Below are positions 1 to 10,143 of a DNA stretch of 33,372 nt, piece after piece. Position 1 is the stretch's first letter, and every line of letters begins with the position of its first letter. Made by a program: the position numbers and the translations under genes. The notes beneath the pieces are model-generated. The model was not told the origin of the DNA and did not search any database. It saw only the letters and a program-made list of their open reading frames with translations. Source of the stretch: Nemertoderma westbladi (Eukaryota > Xenacoelomorpha > Nemertodermatida > Nemertodermatidae); NCBI GenBank assembly GCA_032718475.1, contig JAUCBJ010002354.1, positions 1-33,372 on the forward strand. The letters are read 5' to 3'.

Positions 1-105
1 TTTATACGCATAAAATTATCTACTAATCGTTCAATAATACTTATAATTGTATAATACGTATTGTTCTATTTGATACTGGATGCTTCAGAACATGAGAGTG
101 ATAAG
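1..105 (-). other. 3' untranslated stretch of the LTR retrotransposon, cut by the window edge
   Basis: These AT-rich bases follow the polyprotein stop codon on the - strand. I see no polypurine tract and no sequence repeated upstream of the polyprotein, so the 3' LTR, if present, lies outside the window. Confidence 0.4.
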
Positions 106-3100
106 CTAATCATCAGAGTCAAAGTCGCATACATATTCCCTCAAGTAGGCTGGCGGTAGGTGTCGACGTTTGGAGCGCCGGAGTGGGGGATCCGCTTCAG
201 CTGTCTGGTGAGGTTCAACATTGGTGAGATTTGTAGGATCGCCATCCATGCCAGGACCAATGAATGAGTAGGAACCATCATCAGAAGAGTCAAAGACATC
301 AGTGGGTTTGGTAGGTATATGATCATGAGAACAGTGTCCACCAGGAACCTTGTAGCATTCAGAAGTTAAAACGCGATACGAACGTTCTCGGAACTGGTTC
401 CTAGTGAATTTTCTTAGAAAACACCATTTCCCATTGATTGAACAAACGATATAACGAGGTCGGCTGTGTAACTTAGATCCATCTGCGTATACGTAAACAA
501 TATCGCCAACACAAATTGTTGATGTAGGGTTGGACCTGGAACCATGGCTCTTTGAACCAACACTGGATGGATGGTTTAACTGGCGAGAAGCATGTTGGTT
601 ATGGACGATGGATTCATCATCAACAGGGATAGCACTGGAATTAAATTGGTCTCTTTGAAAGAGAATTTCGCGTGATGAGAGACCTTGATGCCGAATTCTG
701 GAATTTACATTGGCAATGACAATAGCTAGGAATGTTGGGGAGATGGGACCACCTGAAGGGTTTACTTTCAACATCTCTCCTATGACCTCCTGAATAGCAC
801 GTTCGGCGATAGGGTTTTTGTTAGGATTTTTGGCATCACCAAGTTCCAGTGTGATATTATATTGCGAAAGTTTGGCATCTTTTACAAGGGAACGGAATCC
901 TGTAGCAGGGTCTACGCGAACTACAGCAGGGGGACCATTACATGGGCAAAAGTTAATACATAGGCGGATTAGGCCATCACGTAGACTAGTGGCAGTTTCA
1001 TCAGATAAGAGACATGCGGAGGTATATGATGTGATTGATTCACGGATGACTAATATATACTGCTTTTCACGCCGAATGACATCAGCAGCAAATGATGATC
1101 CCATATGAAGAGGGGATTTGGTGGTAGATTGTGGAATTTCACGTCTAGGGGCAGTCGCAAGCGATGCACATTGGTGGCAATTGGTAACAACAGAAGAAAT
1201 AGCTGGATCAATATCAAGTGCATAGAATGATCTAGAAAAAATTTTCCGGAGTTGGAATGAAGATGGGTGATTAAGTTGGAGATGGAGTGCAGTTAATAAG
1301 CCAATGAGAGATGGCCTTGGGACAACAATTTGTTCTTGAGCTCCGATGAAGGGCCGTTCCCTTCTAACGACAACTAGTCCATCACGGGATAGTGAAGCTA
1401 CCCCTAAGTACCGTTTTGTATCTCGAATGTTGGTCAACTTCTTTGAGGGACGGGTGCCTTGGAGTAGGTGAGCCTTAACACGATTTAGATCTGGACATTC
1501 AGACTGTGTGGTTAGCCAAGTTGAGCGAGTTGTATATAATGGATGGTCAAGATCATCATCCATCTCACAACTAGCCGTCGAACGAATAACTGGAGATATA
1601 GAGGATTCATGAAGAAATGTGCATATCTGGCAGTTTGGAGAGGTGCAATCTGGGATATTGCGACTTTGAAAGTCAGCTACCAAATTTTTTTGTCCAGGTA
1701 AATGGAGCAAAGACACTTGGTATCTAGATACGGCTGAGAGAAATGTTGTTACTCTGGGGCTGGATGAGAAATTACCACGACAAAGCTTGCCAAAGGCTTG
1801 TATGCAAGGTTTACTATCAGATAGTACCCGAGTACGGTGATGTGATTGAATGATGAAGGGGGAGAAGTGGTTAAGTGCTGAGGAGATGGCTAGTGCCTCT
1901 AACTCACATGGTAACCATGTGACTTGGTGTACCTTTAACTTAGCAGAAAAAAATCCAGCTAATAGTAGTTTATTATTACGACGTATGAAAAGCACTGCGC
2001 CTAATCCATCGATAGCAGAGGCAGCATCTGTGACAAGCCAAAGTTCATCATCAGCACTGGGCAATGTAATGGATTTGCAACTCTTTAATGCAGCTTGAGC
2101 TTTACGGAAGACAGCAATAGAATCCTCACACCAATTAACCTTATCTTTAGACAAATGTCCAGCAGCCAGTGAATCAAGTGGAGCAACCAAAGACGCACAA
2201 TGGGGGAGTACACGTGACAAAACCTTATAGGCACCAATGAAGGAGCGTACACTAGTGACAGTTTCAGGTAAAGGGCAAGTGGCCAGGGCAGTGATAACAT
2301 GTGGTGAAGCGGAGAGTGAACCAGCTGACCAGACCCATCCAAGAACACTGGTGGTCTTGGGGCAAATAACTGTTTTTGATGGTGAGAGTCTGAGGCCACA
2401 TCGATGTAGAGCATCTAAGACTGCAGACCAAGTGTTGAGAACATCTGAGATGGAATTCCCACCACAATAAAGGTCGTCGGCAAGTTTCACCACATTTCCA
2501 GTAATCAGTAAATCTCCGAGGATGCGGCTTGTCAGCTCTTCAAGGGCAGTTTCAGAGCCTGGCATGCCCATAGCACATCGCCGATAAACACGAACACCTC
2601 GATAAGGTGTTACAACACCACAGAATTTCATGGAGCATTTGCTTAATGGAATCTGGAAAAAGGCACTTGATAAGTCTGTTTTAATTAAGAATTTGAATCT
2701 TGATATAGCTAGTAATGTGGAGTTCACATCAGGAAGTTTTGCAGGTTGGGGCTTACAATACCGCCCAACATCGGCAAATGCTGTAACTAAGCGGAAGCCT
2801 CCTCGGGGCTTCTTGACTAAAAACGATGGATTTAAATATTCAACAGTAATACCTGCATCTTCTGGAGTTGAGAAAACACCAAGTTTCTCATATCGGTCAA
2901 ACTCATCCTGGAGGGTTTGCAGATTTTCACGCCCATATAAAGGGAGCCGGCCTTTCCTTTGAGGAGGGGGCACCGGCCCCATGTTTACAACTGCCTCATA
3001 TGGTCCAGCAGCACCATTATAACCAGGTAATGACCCATCAAATACATCGACATAGCGGTAAAGAATGTCCTTAAATTTACTACGATCTGATGGGGATAGT

Positions 3101-4917
3101 AAGTTATCAGGGTCAAGTTGTAGTGAGCTGAGAATATTTTGAGTGGTGACACTGTGGTTGTCAGATAGGGAATGTGGTACCTGAGTTGGACGCAATTGGC
3201 TCTCGGGAACATCTGCAGAAGGAGTAGCAACACACACATGGCTGTTGCGTTGGATACGGATTGGGTAGTTTGTTTCATTTGGGATATGAATCACATTTGA
3301 AGTGCTGGATAAACACATTGGTGAGAACCATGGTTCGTTATTACCACTATTGGGATCAATATGAGGAGAAATATATATGTTGGGAGTGTCACGTAACGAA
3401 TCAGGGACTTCTAACTCTAAGGAGCTCTGGGGCCATACAATTGATAAATGAGATGGAGCCCTTAGCAGCGGTGAAGAAATTGATGTTTGACGAACAGATG
3501 TTCTATGGTGGGATCTAGGCAGGTCAGCGGAGTACTTAAACTGGCTACCATCTTGTAAAGTGATGAGTTGGAGTGAAGTGCGTAAGCTTATATCGTTTCG
3601 GCAAAGAAATGGTGCCCCACCAAGCACATCACACCCTAAGTTACTAACTACAAGGGCATCAAAGGAAAAGGATAAGTTACCACGAGTAAATGTGGTGAAA
3701 ATCTCGCCGACAACTCCGAGCCTGGATACACCATCAGCTTGACTAGGGATCTGTTGGGAATTTGGATATATGGGTATGTCCAAATTCTTTAGAAAGGTGG
3801 AGTTAATTAGGTTAGATTCTGCACCAGAATCAAGTATCATGCGTAGTGGTGTAGACTGAAAGTGTAAGTCAACATAAGGGGATCTGACAACACTGACACG
3901 GGATATGGCTGGGGGGTCATCCACTGTACATTCAAACATATCTTGGTGAATGTCAGTATCTTCATCAATAACCTCAATGGTTCGAGTGCGGACCAAAAAT
4001 CGTTTATCCTGGTCTGGAAGGAAGTGGCATTGGCTGAGAAAATGTGTAAAATCACTGCGACCAGCCTGTTTGCATAGTGGGCAAATGTTTTGCATGCGAG
4101 GTTGTTCATGTGTTTGTGGCCGAAAGGGCTTGGGGGCAGTAGGTCTATGTGAATATTGTTGTGGGCGACTAGAAGTGGATCGCATAGTACGTACTTCATC
4201 GCTAGCTTGGAGCTCGTCTAATAAGGATGGGAGAGCCTGAGAAATCTCATGTTTTATGGAAGACAGAGTCTGATGTCGCAATTCTGTACCATAACGCTGT
4301 TTAACTAGCTTTGGTAAATCGTTGTTGATTAATCGTAACCAAGTAAGAACAACAAGGTTTTCAACAGTAGGACATAATTCCTCATCTTCAGGAATGGGGA
4401 CCCCATGGTGAGAAATGCCACCATCCTTTTTAAGCAAATTGTCATCTACAAAGGCTACCAATCTTTGGTATAGATCCTCTGGTTTTTCATCATATTCAAG
4501 CTTAATGGATGCTAGGTCCAAAAAATGTGCACCAGAGATTTGAAATCCAAAGTGCAAACGTATGGTATTCCAGATAGATTGGAGAGAAGTGGACGTTTTA
4601 ACTATTGAATTTCTAGATACAATGGGGCAATAATTTGCTATTTGCCCTAGCATAAGTTCTAGGGTTACTACCTTTTGTGCTGCAGTGCGGCGCGATGTAG
4701 CCGGAATATCAGTCCCATCATCCACAAAGCCACGGGTAGGAGAAAGACGAGATTTCTTTTCCCAGTGGGCAGAATCAAGGGTGAATGGGGCAAAGGCTGG
4801 GTCTAAAGCTAAAGTGTATAAAAGATTCTGTCTCCATGTTTCAAAGGTATTAATGGTTTCAACTTTAGAGAGAGGTATAATTTTTGGAGTACGTAGGGAA
4901 CCTGTCGCTGTGGACAT
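106..4917 (-). CDS. LTR-retrotransposon Gag-Pol polyprotein, uninterrupted (1603 aa)
   Basis: A single open frame holds a complete retrotransposon polyprotein, in the order Gag-like region, protease, reverse transcriptase, RNase H, integrase. This order fits Ty3/gypsy (also BEL/Pao). Visible landmarks: a zinc-knuckle-like C279-x2-C282-x9-H292-x4-C297; an aspartic protease DSG at residues 363-365; RT with a TDLSSAFFQIPL block and the catalytic pair D814-D815 in the context LADD rather than the usual YxDD; RNase H with TDAAS, a CELEAL block and a LSDSK block; an integrase zinc finger ending CHQC; and an integrase core D1279, D1336, E1372 with exactly 35 residues between the last two (DD35E). 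The C-terminal tail is basic (RRSKRRH). The start is the first ATG of the open frame. No stops or frameshifts in 4.8 kb suggest a recent copy. Clade is not certain. It is a genomic transposon, not a host gene. Confidence 0.93.
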   Translation of the reverse strand: MSTATGSLRTPKIIPLSKVETINTFETWRQNLLYTLALDPAFAPFTLDSAHWEKKSRLSPTRGFVDDGTDIPATSRRTAAQKVVTLELMLGQIANYCPIVSRNSIVKTSTSLQSIWNTIRLHFGFQISGAHFLDLASIKLEYDEKPEDLYQRLVAFVDDNLLKKDGGISHHGVPIPEDEELCPTVENLVVLTWLRLINNDLPKLVKQRYGTELRHQTLSSIKHEISQALPSLLDELQASDEVRTMRSTSSRPQQYSHRPTAPKPFRPQTHEQPRMQNICPLCKQAGRSDFTHFLSQCHFLPDQDKRFLVRTRTIEVIDEDTDIHQDMFECTVDDPPAISRVSVVRSPYVDLHFQSTPLRMILDSGAESNLINSTFLKNLDIPIYPNSQQIPSQADGVSRLGVVGEIFTTFTRGNLSFSFDALVVSNLGCDVLGGAPFLCRNDISLRTSLQLITLQDGSQFKYSADLPRSHHRTSVRQTSISSPLLRAPSHLSIVWPQSSLELEVPDSLRDTPNIYISPHIDPNSGNNEPWFSPMCLSSTSNVIHIPNETNYPIRIQRNSHVCVATPSADVPESQLRPTQVPHSLSDNHSVTTQNILSSLQLDPDNLLSPSDRSKFKDILYRYVDVFDGSLPGYNGAAGPYEAVVNMGPVPPPQRKGRLPLYGRENLQTLQDEFDRYEKLGVFSTPEDAGITVEYLNPSFLVKKPRGGFRLVTAFADVGRYCKPQPAKLPDVNSTLLAISRFKFLIKTDLSSAFFQIPLSKCSMKFCGVVTPYRGVRVYRRCAMGMPGSETALEELTSRILGDLLITGNVVKLADDLYCGGNSISDVLNTWSAVLDALHRCGLRLSPSKTVICPKTTSVLGWVWSAGSLSASPHVITALATCPLPETVTSVRSFIGAYKVLSRVLPHCASLVAPLDSLAAGHLSKDKVNWCEDSIAVFRKAQAALKSCKSITLPSADDELWLVTDAASAIDGLGAVLFIRRNNKLLLAGFFSAKLKVHQVTWLPCELEALAISSALNHFSPFIIQSHHRTRVLSDSKPCIQAFGKLCRGNFSSSPRVTTFLSAVSRYQVSLLHLPGQKNLVADFQSRNIPDCTSPNCQICTFLHESSISPVIRSTASCEMDDDLDHPLYTTRSTWLTTQSECPDLNRVKAHLLQGTRPSKKLTNIRDTKRYLGVASLSRDGLVVVRRERPFIGAQEQIVVPRPSLIGLLTALHLQLNHPSSFQLRKIFSRSFYALDIDPAISSVVTNCHQCASLATAPRREIPQSTTKSPLHMGSSFAADVIRREKQYILVIRESITSYTSACLLSDETATSLRDGLIRLCINFCPCNGPPAVVRVDPATGFRSLVKDAKLSQYNITLELGDAKNPNKNPIAERAIQEVIGEMLKVNPSGGPISPTFLAIVIANVNSRIRHQGLSSREILFQRDQFNSSAIPVDDESIVHNQHASRQLNHPSSVGSKSHGSRSNPTSTICVGDIVYVYADGSKLHSRPRYIVCSINGKWCFLRKFTRNQFRERSYRVLTSECYKVPGGHCSHDHIPTKPTDVFDSSDDGSYSFIGPGMDGDPTNLTNVEPHQTAEADPPLRRSKRRHLPPAYLREYVCDFDSDD

Positions 4918-5860
4918 ATCGGTGTTCTATGCGGATACTGGATATCGGCTGACCAGTTTACCAGGAGCTTTTTTTTATTTGTGGTAGGTACTGGGGTACC
5001 GGTATATGGTATATGTCGGTATGTAGTAATAATGGTAAGTAGAGTCGGACTGGCAGATTGAGTTGTACGGCGTATAACAGTCAGTATACCGATGTTTACA
5101 TAGACAGGCAACTGTGAACTGATAAGATAGAGATAGGTATGGTTATCCGGCAGTCCGGTAATTATTGTCTGTGAATCCGAATCTGGTTATGGCTATATAG
5201 GTAATATTCACAGTTTGGTTGTTGGTTGTCAGTTGGATCAACCAGCAACCGGTAGTGGTATGTAGTACAGTTCTGGATTAGTTCTGCAGTTGAGACGCGG
5301 TATTAGGTAGGCCTATATCACAGCCTCCGGTAGTGGTAAGTAGTACAGTTCTGGGTTAGTTCTGCAGTTGAGACGCGGTATTAGGTAGGCCTATATCACA
5401 GCCTATGATTTAGGCTACGACGGTAAGAAGATATACCTGCTGACCTGTATGCCATATGCTGACGCACTTGTCGTGTTGAGATGACGGAGCAAGGCTCCAT
5501 CAGGCAAAGGTAAGATATCGCTGCCACCACGCCAATAAGTGGTAAGAGGTAATACTCCAATATGCAATAGGTGAAAACACAACAGGTAAGGCAGTAAGGC
5601 CTGAAGGTATATTGGTAATGCAATACAGCAGTAGTGTTGCTCAAGCGTCAACAGACAGACGTACCGGTAAGATGATGAAGCCAAACCCTAAGGCCAGATA
5701 AGGCCATGCCAAAACTATCCTACATGTAGTAATACATAAACAAACATGAGGCCAAAGGCCCATGGTGACGTGTAAAGTACCGCTGTACACTCTCAACTAG
5801 GTCAATAGACGTGAGCAGGAATGGGGACCATACAGGAGTACACTATTCTAATAAGGGATA
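4918..5860 (-). other. presumed leader and 5' LTR region of the LTR retrotransposon
   Basis: This stretch lies immediately upstream of the polyprotein start on the - strand and is where the leader and 5' LTR should be. It is rich in GGTACC/TACCGGT-like words and contains a 78-bp tandem duplication. I could not identify a tRNA primer-binding site or LTR ends, and the partner LTR is outside the window, so the boundaries are guesses. Confidence 0.35.
5249..5404. repeat. 78-bp tandem duplication, two copies
   Basis: Bases 5249-5326 are repeated head to tail as 5327-5404. I see only two differences (T/A at the 12th base, A/G at the 28th). Each unit begins CCGGTAGTGGTA and ends TATCACAGCCT. It lies in the presumed LTR/leader of the retrotransposon. 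The near identity means a recent duplication. Confidence 0.9.
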
Positions 5861-6009
5861 TACGTATGATTTATAAGCAAGCATGATTGAAAATGCTTGT
5901 CTAAAAAAAAGCAAAAGTGTAAAAACTTTGGATAAAAACAGCGGAAAATCATATTCACAATTTTGTAGGCCTTAGCAACTTTCTCACGACAGTACTTGTC
6001 AAATTTTAA
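5861..6009. other. no gene seen
   Basis: AT-rich sequence between the LTR-element region and the LINE remnant. Nothing recognisable. Confidence 0.5.
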
Positions 6010-6935
6010 ATTGTTTCATATTGTGACATCTAAGTCTTTGCAATAAGTTTCTTCTTTAAGAATCTTATTGTAAAGGCAATACTGGGTACGGTTGTTGTTA
6101 GCACCAAAATATAGCACATGAAATTTGTGGGCAGCTATAGTAAGTTGCCATTCTGTAGCCCAGCGTTCTAGACCAAATAAAGCAGAACTCAAAAATGTCC
6201 GACTTAGCAGATGGTGCAAACAGTTTAGCATCATCTGCGAATAATTTGCACTCTACTTGGTGTACAGTATCCGGTAAATCATTTATGTACAAAACAAATA
6301 ATAACGGCCCCAGAACCGTCCCCTGAGGAGTTCATGAAATCACTTTACAATAATTTGAATAATTATTTGCAACAATTTGAGTACGATTTGAAAGAAAGGC
6401 TTTCAACCAACCAATAAGATTACCGCTAATACCAAAACTGCATAATTTGGCTATAAGTTTAGTATGAACAACGGAATCGAAGGCTTTAGCAAAATCAATA
6501 TAAATTACATCAAATGCATCACGGCAGTCAATATATTTAAACCATTCGTTCACAGATTCAAGTAATTGAGTACATGTTGATTTGCGCTTTAAAAAAACCG
6601 CGCTGTGCTTTTGTAATTAGTTTAAGTCTAAGTAAATATGCTGATAATTCATATTTAATACACATTTCCATTAGCTTGCAAGCTATACAGGTTAATGGAA
6701 TGGGACGATGACGATAGTTGTAGGGGTCAGATGGATTGCCCTTTTTAAACAGTGGAATGACGTCAGCGGTGAGCCAAATCGATGGAAGCATATTTGTTTC
6801 AAACGAAACCCGTAAATATAGCAGACAGGGGCGCAGATATGCTGCGAGCCAGTTTCGAAAAAAGAAAGCTTGGCAATCCATCAGGCGTTCTACTAACTTT
6901 AGCTGAAATCTTACATAGCATTGTATTTACATTAA
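6010..6935 (-). pseudogene. decayed non-LTR (CR1/Jockey-like) reverse transcriptase
   Basis: Read on the - strand in several frames, this stretch gives the consecutive blocks of a LINE reverse transcriptase. They are a PDGLP-type start near 6880-6900, a DVIPLFKKGN block, a NYR..PIPLTCIACKLME block, DFAKAFDSVVH near 6480-6500, GPLLFVLYINDLP near 6270-6310, the catalytic FADD near 6230-6250, and a KDLDVTI block near 6020. The order and wording match CR1/L2/Jockey-type elements. Frameshifts separate the blocks, so the copy is dead. The endonuclease is not visible, as expected for a 5'-truncated LINE. I could not fix its 3' end or target-site duplications. Confidence 0.8.
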
Positions 6936-7584
6936 CAGGTGCACATCCTAACAAGTTTGACCCATTCTTTATAGTCTTTCTCTAGTTTAGGCGGCTTACG
7001 CCAACATTCGCCTTCAGACATACCGGTATCGCAGTTTGAGTAGGCCTAGGCTGCTTATGCTAGGCCTAGTCCAATCTAACTTTATTGTTAAACACGCAGC
7101 AGTAGGCCTATTATAACTAAATTCAATAGCCCTACAGTGGTGGGCTAGCAGCTATATAAATTTAATTATTACCATAGAACTGTCATTCGGATCTATCAGT
7201 CCGTGGATAAGCCTACCGCAGTCGGCACATTTCAGCATTTACTGTTTACGGTCGTGTACTACCGGTACTGTGTATCAGGTCCCTACTGGCCACACGGTAT
7301 CCTAGTCCTTGATCCAACAACATACAAACGACGACAAAACGCTCTGCTACCATTGTTAAAACTCTTTGACAATAACTTCTGACTGTATACTCCAGCAATA
7401 TGGGTATTAGGATATATTACTGCAACTACAAGCACTAACAACTATTGAGAGAGAGTTATGATACAATTGACAACACACAAAAGAATGAACTACTGTACCG
7501 GTACTGTGATAATATAGTTATTGGTAGGCTAGATTGTACTGCTAGATTGACTCTATGCCTATTTGTATTTGATTTATAGTTGGC
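6936..7584. other. no gene seen; TAGGCCTA-rich spacer
   Basis: Non-coding sequence with several copies of the palindromic word TAGGCCTA (for example near 7040, 7062 and 7105). No coding block or RNA gene recognised. Confidence 0.5.
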
Positions 7585-7588
7585 TTAA

Positions 7589-9139
7589 CCCTTTCCGGCC
7601 GACTGTATATTTTTGTATACACTGAATTTATTTCACTACGAATTGCATAATATTAACTAATTATAGTTGGTTTCATCCAATTGTGGCACTATCACACTTC
7701 CTTTACTTATAAATTACCGATTCTGATTGGATAATTGTAGTAGAAGGTTTCAAGGAACGATTTTAGATGCCGTGTTTTCAGGTATTGACATGATGACTAC
7801 CTGATATAGGAAAGATGGTTATTTAAACGCTTTGGCGAAGCGATATGGATAATTTTGATTGGGTATTCCAAAGATGGATTGTCCAATGAGATAATAATAT
7901 TTCCAGGATAAACTTTACAGTACAGGTAGGCTGGTAGTGTTATTGATAAACCACTGTATACATTTGTCTACGTTAGGTTTATAAAGTTGGGGAGTAGAAG
8001 TGGTGCAGCCACAGTTGTGGAGTAGATGTGGTGCAGCACCGTTGGGGAGTAGATATGATTCAGCCACCATTTGGGTGATGTGGTGCATCCACCATTGATT
8101 GGGGTGTAGGCCTAGATGTGGTGCAGCCACCATAGGGGAGTCGATGTTGACCATTGGGGTGTAGATGTGGCGCAGCCACCATGGAGAGTAGATGTTGACC
8201 ATAGGGTAGTAGAGGTGATGCAGCAACCATTGTGGATAGATGTGGTGCAGTCACCATTGGAGAGTAGATGTGGAACAGCCTCCATTGTGGAGTAGATGTG
8301 GCGTAGCCACCATAGGGGAGTAGATGTTGACCATTGGGCCTTTGGAGTAGATGTGATGCAGCCACTATTGGGGAGTAGATGTGGCGCAGTCACCATTGGG
8401 CCTTGGGAGTAGATGTGATGCAGCCACTAATGGGGAGTAGATTTGGCGCAGTCACCATTGGGGAGTAAATCTGGCGCACCCACCATTGATGAGTAGATGT
8501 GGTGCAGCCACCATAGTGAAGTAGATGCTGACCATTGATGAGTAGATGTGGTGTAGCCACCAATGGAGTAAATGATGACCATTGGGGAGTAGATGTAGTG
8601 CAGCCACCATATGGAGTAGATGTTTACCGTTGGGCCTTTGGAGTAGATGTGATTCAGCCACCATTGGGGAGTAAATGTGGTGCATCCACCGTTGGGGAGG
8701 AGATGTTGTACACCCACAGTATACAGGCAGGGCAGATAAACATACAAACAATTGAAAAAAGTCAGTCGATACTGTTTTTTTCAAACTTGAACAAAACTGA
8801 CAGAAAAAAACCTTCACTGTATAATTCTTCATTTTAAGTTTTTTTGTCGCACTGTGTTGCTTTTAAACAACGTGTGTTGTGAAAACACACAAAATTATAA
8901 AATTTTGGCATTTTGGCAAATTTCACAGTATTTACAGCTTTTATTACCAAACAAAAGTATACATTGGGAACATGTTTCATATACCTAACGTATACTTTTG
9001 TATACAATAAAAAAAACAACATTGGAAATAATTTTTTGAAAATTTTTTCATCGAAAATTATTATTTGGTGTATAATTAACCCATTAACAAGACCAAACAA
9101 TTTTTTTTCCTAAATTATATTAATTCAGGCCGGAAAGGG
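7589..9139. mobile_element. piggyBac-like non-autonomous DNA transposon with internal minisatellite
   Basis: The element begins CCCTTTCCGGCC (7589-7600) and ends with its exact reverse complement (9128-9139). It is flanked on both sides by TTAA (7585-7588 and 9140-9143). TTAA target duplication plus terminal inverted repeats starting CCC are hallmarks of the piggyBac superfamily. The 1551-bp interior has no transposase frame I recognise, so it would need an enzyme supplied from elsewhere. Near both ends are subterminal GTATAC words: GTATATTTTTGTATAC after the left end, and GTATACTTTTGTATAC near 8991-9004 towards the right. About 730 bp of the interior is a minisatellite. Confidence 0.85.
7987..8719. 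repeat. minisatellite built on GGGGAGTAGATGTGGTGCAG / CCACCATT units
   Basis: Degenerate tandem units of about 28 bp (core GTAGATGTGGTGCAGCCACC) alternate irregularly with a shorter unit resembling GTAGATGTTGACCATT. The core contains GGTG-CAGC-CACC, so each long unit can fold into a small hairpin. Some adjacent pairs share longer blocks, for example the GGGCCTTTGGAGTAGATGTGAT blocks near 8337 and 8634, which implies higher-order duplication. It lies wholly inside the piggyBac-like element. Confidence 0.9.
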
Positions 9140-9143
9140 TTAA

Positions 9144-9845
9144 TTCTTTGTAGTACCGGTAGCGCAGTCGGTGTTTATATTTGGAACTTATGATATTGTT
9201 TAAATATTGATGTTGTCTATAACATCAATATTTAAACAATATCACTACGGTACTACTATAACTACTATAACTACGGTTCTCAGATTATATGACTCAATTA
9301 TAACAACTAATTTATTATTATATGAGCTCGGGGAAAGGGTTGGAAACCTTTCTACAGTACGGACAACCTCCACCAATATAATACACACTGAGAATATATA
9401 TATTAGGCCATGCCTTATAACATTTTGACACAACTCAAGTCACAGGATATACATTGTGTCCTTTGAGATATAATCATTATTGCTTAAGTGATAGTCTGGC
9501 AAAGACAGGAGCCACTAAACTAATCTTTAAGTTCCTGTGAAGATCAAGGGGATTGAAATTTTGGAGTAGACCCCAACACGATTTCACTCCCTTTATATGT
9601 ATTTAAGAAAAGTTTGCCGGACTTTTTCAATGTGTCTAGATGTGTAAAATCCCAAACTCTGCAACAGTACAGGTACAATAAGAATATGAGCTTTTCAAAA
9701 TATCTGATTCCATGTCAATCAGGAATTAAACTCATTGTGTTTCAAACATAATAACATTACAGGCCATGAGTATACATTTACTTAATTTCAGGCCCGCGTA
9801 GCGAGACATCTAGTATTCACTCCGTTGTTGTTGGTGTTGGGGTTG
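9144..9845. other. no gene seen
   Basis: AT-rich non-coding sequence right of the first piggyBac-like element. The only structure I see is the perfect inverted repeat at 9191-9244. Confidence 0.5.
9191..9244. repeat. perfect 24-bp inverted repeat with 6-nt loop
   Basis: Bases 9191-9214 are exactly reverse-complementary to 9221-9244, with GTCTAT as the loop. The arms are AT-rich (left arm starts TGATATTGTTTAAATATTG). It could extrude as a cruciform or, if transcribed, form a 24-bp hairpin RNA. No flanking element explains it. Confidence 0.9.
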
Positions 9846-10143
9846 GGGAAAGCTATGAACTCATAGTGGACCCAGTGGTCACAAGTTGCAGGACATTGCT
9901 TTCGCCGTGAGGACCAGCCAGTGCATAATCTTGTACTTTGGCAGCCTCATGGAGTGAATAAGCATGGTGGAAAGCCCATGACTTTCTTGAGACGCATCTT
10001 AAAGGACACTGGCGTTGAAGATGCGGATGATCTAGCAAATGTCATGGGTGATGGGGAGTTGTGGCGGTGCAATTTTGTCGATAAGGCGGCACAGCATTCT
10101 TAAAAATGCAGCTGCAATGCGGCATGCCGATCCTAGTAGTAGT
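9846..10143 (+). mobile_element. internally deleted RTE-like fragment, copy A
   Basis: Bases 9846-9886 match part of the endonuclease region of the full-length element at 16896-20592 (the ACTCATAGTGGAC block). From 9887 the match jumps to the C-terminal end (GCAGGACATTGCTTTC onward) and runs to the 3' end, finishing in GATCCTAGTAGTAGT. About 2.1 kb of the internal element is therefore missing. The (TAG)n end is the 3' tail of this family. Confidence 0.8.

Noticed and set aside
7987-8719. CRISPR-like array
   Set aside because: The units are degenerate, irregular and not separated by unique spacers, and the DNA is animal.
7915-8832. Several overlapping open frames on the - strand encoding His/Ser/Thr-rich repeats
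   Set aside because: They are translations of the minisatellite in many frames, with no start context or domain.
8834-9113. Overlapping frames on both strands at the right end of the first piggyBac-like element, possibly a transposase end
   Set aside because: AT-rich, no conserved piggyBac residues and no Cys-rich C-terminal pattern.
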